From: Phoronis australis
Lineage: Eukaryota; Phoronida; Phoronidae
Direction of reading: 5' to 3'
Length of the DNA: 64,000 nt
NCBI GenBank assembly: GCA_002633005.1
Contig: NMRA01000073.1
Location: forward strand, 715,791 to 779,790
The position numbers and the translations under genes are program-made. Below, piece by piece: positions 56,988 through 64,000 of the stretch (within the stretch, counting starts at the first letter, position 1; each line of letters opens with the position of its first letter). Under the pieces are notes generated by a model. The model was given only the letters and a program-made list of their open reading frames with translations. It was not told the origin of the DNA and did no database searches.

Positions 56988-57436
56988 CTGGAAGAACAAG
57001 AAACAGATTGGCAAAAATACACTAACATAGCTATAAAACAAGCACAATATAAGTATAACATTGCAATAATACCTTGCTGCATTAGCACCCATGAGATTAA
57101 TACTTAGTCAGCTCTAAATGATCTTTCCAGCTCTAAGTGATGCGGTCCACACACAGACCAACCCTAAAACGAGTTGCCGCTACTGGTTCGAGTGCTGTCT
57201 GAACGCTGTTTAAACTCCAGCCAAACTTACCCTACTTGTGGCAACTTACTCCACATAATTCAGGTGGGGTAAGTTGTTCTAGGGTAACTTGCACCACTAG
57301 TAATCATGGAGTAAGGAGGAGGTAATTATCAGGTGCGGTTACCTACAGTCTGGTTTTCTTTTGCGTGCCTGACTCGCATTAGGCATTCATAGCCACGCAC
57401 AGAGTGGCATCTTCCACCTTATCCTAGTTATCGGAT

Positions 57437-57476
57437 GTGTGTGTGTGTGTGTGTGTGTGCGTGTGCGTGTGCGTGA
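57437..57476. repeat. (GT)n microsatellite
   Basis: About 17 GT/GC dinucleotides, with GC interruptions at the right end. Confidence 0.97.
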
Positions 57477-60400
57477 GCATGCGTGTGTGGATGCTCCACT
57501 CAAAAGTGGGGTAAGCTGCACTTGGTGCAAGTCATTCTAGGGTAGGCTGAGTGCAGACAGCCGGGTAGCTGATGACCAGCAATTCGCACAGAATGAAAGA
57601 AAACATTTGCCTGAAAAATTGCAGAGAGTTCACATCAAGGTTATGTAAGACCTTATCAACATGTCTACCTATTTAGCCAAACACCTAAAATATAAATTTT
57701 AACACAGTAAACGTATACATTTTCTGTGGAATTTGATTTTTAACTTTTTGACAACCGTCATTAATTAGGTCACACAACCATGTTTTTTTGAAAAAGAATT
57801 ACCAAAAGAAAAGTATATCTAAAGACAGAAAAACAATGGTATCAAAAACTTGTGTTCAAAGTCCATTTCGTGTAAAAGTTTAAGATGAAAAACCGTTACC
57901 ATTTTTGTCTCATGCAATTTTTTGAAATCATAACTATGCTATTTTTATTATCTAAAACAAGAAATTCTAATAAGAGACGCAGAATACGTCGAATCGATCT
58001 GGGCAGGTGCTGTTGCTTCCTTCAGTGAGCATTATTTGTCAAATTTTGTGGAGAAACTGAGGCACACACAATGAAAACCTAAACTGCCACCAGGGGATAC
58101 CACAGTGGTTGGATTAATCCTAAAATCAGACAAAAAACCAGGGGTCACCACTGTTGTCAACCTGTCCGTAAATCAATGCCAGCTGTGCTCTCAATTCTAC
58201 GTCATTATGGTTTGACAGATAGGATATGACCGAATGACTGAAGATCAGACATGCGCAGATAATGTTCACCTCTGATGTTTAATTTGAGGCAACGAAACTA
58301 CCCAAGGTGTTCTGGATGGAGCATTCCAAAGGGATTTTTACAGAAAACTAATTATCTATATTAAAGTTAGTAATCTATAAACGATAATTTGCTTGCACCA
58401 TGCTTTGCTAAGTGCATAATCAAAATAATGGAATCCGGCATCATAAGCTGGTTTTTAATGTGCTACTTATCGACGTGTTGAATCTGTTCTGGTTGAAGTT
58501 ATATTGAGCGAAAAATAACACCTCAGACCTCAGACCATTTCAACCACAGACTATCATGCAGGAAACACGACTTGATTTTTTGTGATGTGTTGAAAATTCA
58601 AATCAAAACATTCAACATTCACATTCAGTGAAACGCATTGTCAGAAGTTAATGCCATAAGGACATTACGCCAAATGAAAGATGAATACGACTATAACACT
58701 GGGAATCCCATTTTCCCTTTAAACAATGATTTTTTGTTTTTCGGTTTCGCCAGGATCACTTCCCATGTTACGCTAAACGTCCAGTCCTCAAATAGTCTAA
58801 ATCTCCAATACCCACACTTGATTATTAGTCCACCTTTAAAGCACCATAATCTTAATGATTGCTCATCAGCTCCCAAAACACACACAACTGTCTGCAATTC
58901 AGAGGCAGCACATTAGTTAAGCACCACCTCCCCCCCACCCTCACCCTCCCCAGATTGTTTAAGGCCCTGAGCAATTACACAGACAAATTAGAGCTACAAG
59001 TCATGCAACCAGGAAACACTCCTAAATCGCCCTTGTAGGTTCTCTTATCGTCAATTTTCATCTGCTGACTTTTTCTTGTCCTTTTAAAGCTCTCGTATTT
59101 CATTCAGATTTCACTGAAGCATGCAACAGAACACCCGGTTGCATTTAAATTCATATTCGCTCGGCCATTCGTAGTCTTTTGTTATCCGAGTGAACTAAGC
59201 AACATAACAAAAGGGAGACGTAAAAAGACGAAACTGGTATGAATGATGCACTAAAATAATTACGCAAATAGTTAAAACATTGACATGTTGGTGCCTCTTC
59301 TCTAATGCCTCCCACAGTGAGGACAGTAGTAATCAACAGGACCATGATCCTAACATGAGCCTAGGTCAAATACACAACACCAGATCCAAGAGCAACCCCA
59401 AGTAATAAGATTTTTGTATTATTTGATTATTAAGGAAACCTCCCTCTTCCTGCAAATGTCAGTGTAAGACAATCCCTTCCAATTCCCTCCACTTTTCAAA
59501 TCCTAAAATGATTTCATGGAGCTAACTGGAGTATTTTCAGCATTCACTAGATAAGCCATGCCATAATATTTATTCCTTGCTACACACAGCTTTGAAATTG
59601 TTATTCATCACTATAACAAAATTAAGGATTTTTAAAACCAGTAAACCTCTGTAATGTTTTCCACTAAATGCACTTAGTTATTGAGCTGTCTCTATAATTT
59701 AGAGCGCTGGCTTGAATCACATTTTACCACAGCGCCCATAACCTCAAGAGAACAATTCCAAGGCCCATAATTTTCATATCATTGATGAAAACATTCCCTA
59801 ACTGGCCAACTCCCCGCTCATTTGTTTCAAAATTGCAATTAATACATTTTTATCTTCCCTGTACAAAATTAAGGAATGTTTACTGAATGATTTGAGAAGG
59901 TGATTGGAAGTTATTGCTTTGGAGGTCACATTCAAATATAATGACTTAGATTCTAAGCATGAATGGATTTTAGAGAGTCTTATGACATTCCTGGTGTTAT
60001 GTAGTGACCCAGAACTACAACAGACTGGTTCATTGATCAAAATAGAGACACAGTGTGAATACCATATCAATCATTCATCAATAACACTGGGACATCTAAG
60101 ATGGAAAGATCAATACTTAGCTGGACAGTTGTTTATGGAAGCTCACACTTCTTAAAAGACGTAATTAGTTTAATTATGTAATCCCTAGTATACAACATTG
60201 ATGGCAATGAGAAAATGCCATCAAGTCACATGTCTAACATGTCCAAACAAATTATTCACGATACATTGATAACCGTTTTTTAGCTGTTTTAACTCACGTT
60301 CTTACCAGGAACTAAAATTACTTCTAAATAGCTATCATTTCAGCAGAGTGTCTACAGGCCTTTTCAAATTGACTTAACTCTGGTCTGAGCAGAGCATCGA

Positions 60401-61304
60401 TGTAACCAGCGAAGTTAACTGGACCGTTCATACTGGCTTCGGTAGTTAATGAACATCGAAGTAAATGGTAGGTGACGCTGTCGTCATCGAAATTATCACA
60501 AGGTAGCGCTGCACGCTAAGATTTTTTTCAAAGTGACAATTTGGGAACATTTAAGTGCTAATTGACATAAAACTTTTTTTAAGTCGATTGACGATTATTA
60601 GAGCAAAATATAAGCATCTATTAGCGCTGACACTACCCTGTAATTGTTGATGATAACAGTGGCACCTGGCGATAACTTCAACAGGACAGAAGTTGACCGT
60701 TCATACTGCACCGCAGTGTCAACGCTGAGCTGCTAATTCCACCTGTTCCGACTGTGATGTTAACTGGACTTTGTTGTTAACTTTGATCCAGGACCGAAGT
60801 TAAGAGTTCATAATGACCGCAACACCACAAACCATCGACGCATCGACGTTAGTATGAAAGACCCTTATGACCAAGAAAATATGTTGTTTGAGAGGGTTGT
60901 TGATAGCTCAAAGCTTGGCACAAATTGTCTAGTTTGGGATAAAACAGTTGCAAATCTGACAATTTTCTTCTTCTTTTGGAGACTTAATTGTTTCATAGCA
61001 ACAAACGCTCATACTTTTACCAAACGTTCTCTAGTGATAGCTGTATGTTGCAAAATATGCTAAAAGCAAAGAAATCATCCAGATAAGTTAATTTTGTTAA
61101 TAAATCGCATCCAGAAACAAAATATCACTTGTCCACGATATTATGTCCCAAATTGAAGAATGCTACCCAATACTATTAGTCTATCACCATGTTTTAATAG
61201 AAAACATTTATTATTTGAAAGCATGAATTCCACTCAATGACAACTATTGGTACTTGCACATAAATAGTCACTTTGTTGCAAGGTTTGGCATTAGATGCAC
61301 TTAA

Positions 61305-61575
61305 AGGTCCACTATTCTGAATCCATAGGGGGTAATAAACAATTGTCTTTTCAGTCAGGACCACAAACCTCTTGTGAAGTTGTGTTTCCTTACACAGGCC
61401 AACTGGGGCAGTGGTCTAACTACAAGCAGGGTTCACAATCACAAACAACTACTTTCACAGGACTTGCATGTAAATGTAGGCCTATCGAGTGTGAATGACA
61501 CCTGGGATTTACACGGGTCCACAAAATTCTGAGCCACTATGGGAACTAGTTACGTCCCCCAAGCCCAAAATGTGG
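61305..61575. repeat. dispersed repeat family R2, copy 2
   Basis: Direct-orientation relative of 4,555-4,805: TAGGGGGTAATAAACA, CAGGACCACAAACCTCTT, AGCAGGGTTCACA, GAGCCACTATG, ACTAGTTACGTCCCCCAAGC. Confidence 0.6.
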
Positions 61576-63623
61576 AAAAAAAATGCAGTCGGATGAACTT
61601 GTGACAACAGCTGAAGCTGTTTCATGGTTTAAATTAACCCAATTATTGAAAGTTATTTATCACAAACTGGACAAATGACACAAAAACAAAACACAAGTGT
61701 CATGAACTTAATGGTGTAATGAAAACCAGATAGCAGTCTTCTCTAATAGCAGGTCACTATGTGCAAATTAAAATCGATTCAATCTGAGAGATGTTCAGTT
61801 GACAAGGTATTGTGTTGGTCTGGTATCTCCTAGCCGTTATGTGGAAGTCAGTCCTCCCAATATTTAATGCAATCTTTTTTGGTAACAGATCAACTTTTCT
61901 CAATGGGATGTCTCAAAACTGTCATGCTTTTATCTCTTTTGGTAAGATGGTCAACTTCCCACTTCATAGTGACCAGTAATTTCCAGATCAAGACCGTTCA
62001 GGAGGTCTCAGTAGAAGTTGACAGGCTCATTAATTCATAACACATGGGTGACTAAAGACTGTTTATTTTGGCTACCAGTACACTGTGTGGGTTACACAAG
62101 TTCCTATGACTGGACAAAACACTTGCAATTTTTCAGAGGTGAAATTGCTTTTGTTTTGATTTTATCAAGTTTGCATTTTAAATTCATGCTGCAAGACCGA
62201 ATCTTCCAAGACAAAATGCGATTCATCGGTGCCCTTTGACTAAAGGGTATGTAAACGGGACTGACACGGAGCAAATTTATACAGCGGTGACAAATTTGCC
62301 ACCCGTTTGTGAGGTACAGCAATTTGCGCCCGAACATCTTGCTCCATGTCAATTATATTTTCGCGAAACTGGTACAAGGCGGAAAGGATCATCTCTACTG
62401 CGCTTACCTAATGACCTATATACGGGTTCTTTGTCTCTGCAACTCTCGTCATTTATAAACCTGCACATGTGCGATCCAGTCCCTCCAGCCTGTAATTTCC
62501 GTCTTGCCACAGTTAGTGAGTTGTGTGTAAATGACCGCTTGACACGGGTCAATTTGCTCCGTGTCAGTTGCGCCAGGCCAAAAGTTGATGTCTAAATGGG
62601 ACTTAACATTCACTAGCTCCGGCATTATTCATTCAAAATGGCAGGGGGCGTGTTAATTTTAAATCCATCCCTATTATTATTCTACTAAGCCATCTGGTGT
62701 TTAATCCAGAGAACTAATAGCTCCAATGTCTCTAGCGCGGAGGAGCAAGTGGCGTGCAGCATGGGGGGATGGGGGGGGGGGGGGGNGCAGTCAATACAAA
62801 AAGTAGTGCAGTTGTGATGTACTTCTGACAGACTGGAATTCCCCTAATGGTAAAGTTTCTGAAAGAGCCCCGCCACTTTTTTCAGAAAGACCTTGTGAGC
62901 TGTTAAAGGATGTGGTAAGAAAATCCCCAACTTCGAATCAACAAAGTTAAGAGTCAGCAGCCCAAATTATATTAGGCTAACTGGTCCCAGTTTACCCCCA
63001 TCTTCTAACCTGGTTTAATATTTGCACCCCAACGCATAAACAGAGGTTAAACTTAATGTGTCTCAATGGTCAAAGTCTACACATAATATATAAGGACAGA
63101 GTGTGAAAACAGTGATTACAGGGAAGCAATGATGACAATTAAAGTATTTGTGAATGTGAGTCATGTGTAAAAGGAAAATGTCAAGATTCATTCACATATG
63201 AGATGTATATTTGTTCAATGGACCTTAAACCAAGTATTCTTAACAGACTTCCTTGATAAGACAACCAGTCTCTAAAAGGTATGGATTAACGTTCTTATCC
63301 CTTTTAAAAAGAGGTTAATTTCATGACTCACTATCAAAACATGCTCAGAATAAAAATGAAAAAGATGCATCACTACAAAATGATATAGGCCACAGTCGCC
63401 CAGTCAACTTGGAAAGACAGGAAATCAAACTTGCGGGTATCATTTTCACCAAATGCAATGTTGAGATCAGGCTTAATAAGCTTTAATGCCTACGCTATAA
63501 TCTGACATCATTATAAGAAGTCAGGCCAGTGTTCCATAGAGCAAACAAACTACCGAAAAACAAGATTACGCATAACTTGCGAGTTATCGTCACATTTTCA
63601 AGTGGAGAATACGATCACACCGG

Positions 63624-63923
63624 CTATAATAGTTCAATATGCACATCTACGGAATGCATCCCAGGTTTATAGACACCTCCAAGCTTGAAGACGGTGTATA
63701 ATTGGGCCACAATTAAGTTTTCAATGATGATAGCAAAATTACTAGTTCCACAGTTCATTTGAAAAGTGATCACTGATGCCGCTAATGAGTAAGTTTTGCC
63801 TAAGATGAAATCACCGAATTCATAGCATGTCCCGTGGTAGCTCATTAGAAACTCATTCCATAGCACCTTGTACTTTGTCTTAGGATTCGTACAAGTGCCG
63901 CTGTCATCAAGAAGCTTGTTCAC
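63624..63923 (-). CDS. unidentified open reading frame near the right edge
   Basis: A 100-codon minus-strand frame ending at a stop at 63,624. It reads LLDDSGTCTNPKTKYKVLWN early and VFKLGGVYKPGMHSVDVHIE late, with three cysteines. The frame is closed by a stop just upstream, so if real it is an internal or terminal exon (a CCTAAG acceptor lies near its start). I do not recognise the family. It could be the 3' exon of a neighbouring gene, a transposon remnant or chance. Confidence 0.2.
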   Translation of the reverse strand: MNKLLDDSGTCTNPKTKYKVLWNEFLMSYHGTCYEFGDFILGKTYSLAASVITFQMNCGTSNFAIIIENLIVAQLYTVFKLGGVYKPGMHSVDVHIELL

Positions 63924-64000
63924 CAGGAGTGTTCATCTAAGGTTCTTCTTAAATGGAGCAGAGTCATTCGGATATTTAGTGATGATGTTTTTTCCACTTT

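Larger units (their letters stand above)
56988..64000 (-). other. 5' region or first intron of DOCK, 7 kb
   Basis: The first coding exon should be here or beyond the right edge. I found no exon ending in phase 1 with a Met-Trp-type DOCK start. Contains a (GT)n run, repeat R2 copy 2, a poly-G/N joint and an unidentified ORF near the right end. Confidence 0.6.

Noticed and set aside
1083-56987. Assignment to DOCK1/DOCK2/DOCK5 (DOCK-A)
   Set aside because: Considered first, but LGLDLVPR, RHCSTKDKG, FPKDWIVMRL, GPFLQVTL and ELIDKLD fit DOCK3/4 clearly better.
57066-57094. Short ATG exon (MLMQQG) just upstream of the SH3 exon as the DOCK start
   Set aside because: The phase is possible but the donor is poor (gtatta), the peptide does not resemble the DOCK leader, and the intron would be under 100 bases, out of line with the rest of the gene.
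59151-59345. Minus-strand ORF starting MVLLITTVLTVGG as a secreted protein
   Set aside because: The leader looks signal-like, but the rest has no family resemblance and no convincing donor or partner exon was found.
62349-62552. First DOCK exon (minus-strand ORF with a phase-1 donor at about 62,407)
   Set aside because: The phase fits, but the encoded protein has no resemblance to a DOCK N-terminus and would place about 50 unrelated residues before SH3.

Overview
This is eukaryotic, animal nuclear DNA. It is AT-rich, its genes are split by many GT-AG introns, and it carries dispersed repeats, minisatellites and assembly gaps. There are no operons or prokaryotic signals. The protein content (a DOCK-family exchange factor and a Ly6/uPAR three-finger protein), the large introns and the repeat load suggest a heterozygous invertebrate metazoan. 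I cannot name the species from sequence alone.

One gene fills almost the whole window. On the minus strand, from about 56,987 down to 1,083, I could thread 30 consecutive coding exons whose phases agree at every junction (about 3.5 kb, roughly 1,158 codons). They encode the SH3 domain, the helical N-terminal region, the DHR-1 (C2-like) lipid-binding domain and most of the armadillo-like middle of a DOCK-B (DOCK3/DOCK4) protein. The first coding exon was not found, and the C-terminal DHR-2 exchange domain lies beyond the left edge.

The DOCK gene has several unusual parts. Two tandem exons of equal length (137 bp) and equal phase encode alternative versions of the same DHR-1 segment (33,876-34,012 and 32,897-33,033), which looks like a mutually exclusive pair. 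A 15-bp candidate micro-exon lies at 45,888-45,902. A possible internal first exon (8,390-8,446) would splice in frame to a downstream exon and give a short isoform.

A complete three-exon Ly6/uPAR-like, probably GPI-anchored protein gene lies on the plus strand inside one DOCK intron (13,137-14,794).

Three direct duplications (6,272-7,204; 19,291-22,914; 26,145-29,845) each begin their second copy immediately after an N. Two of them duplicate a DOCK exon whose length is not a multiple of three. They are best read as unmerged allelic or contig-end overlaps rather than true exon duplications.

The introns hold a long imperfect palindrome of about 650 bp (54,233-54,884), tRNA-derived SINEs, at least two other dispersed repeat families, a MITE-like element and several minisatellites. 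The rightmost 7 kb is non-coding as far as I can tell, apart from one unidentified ORF near the right edge.
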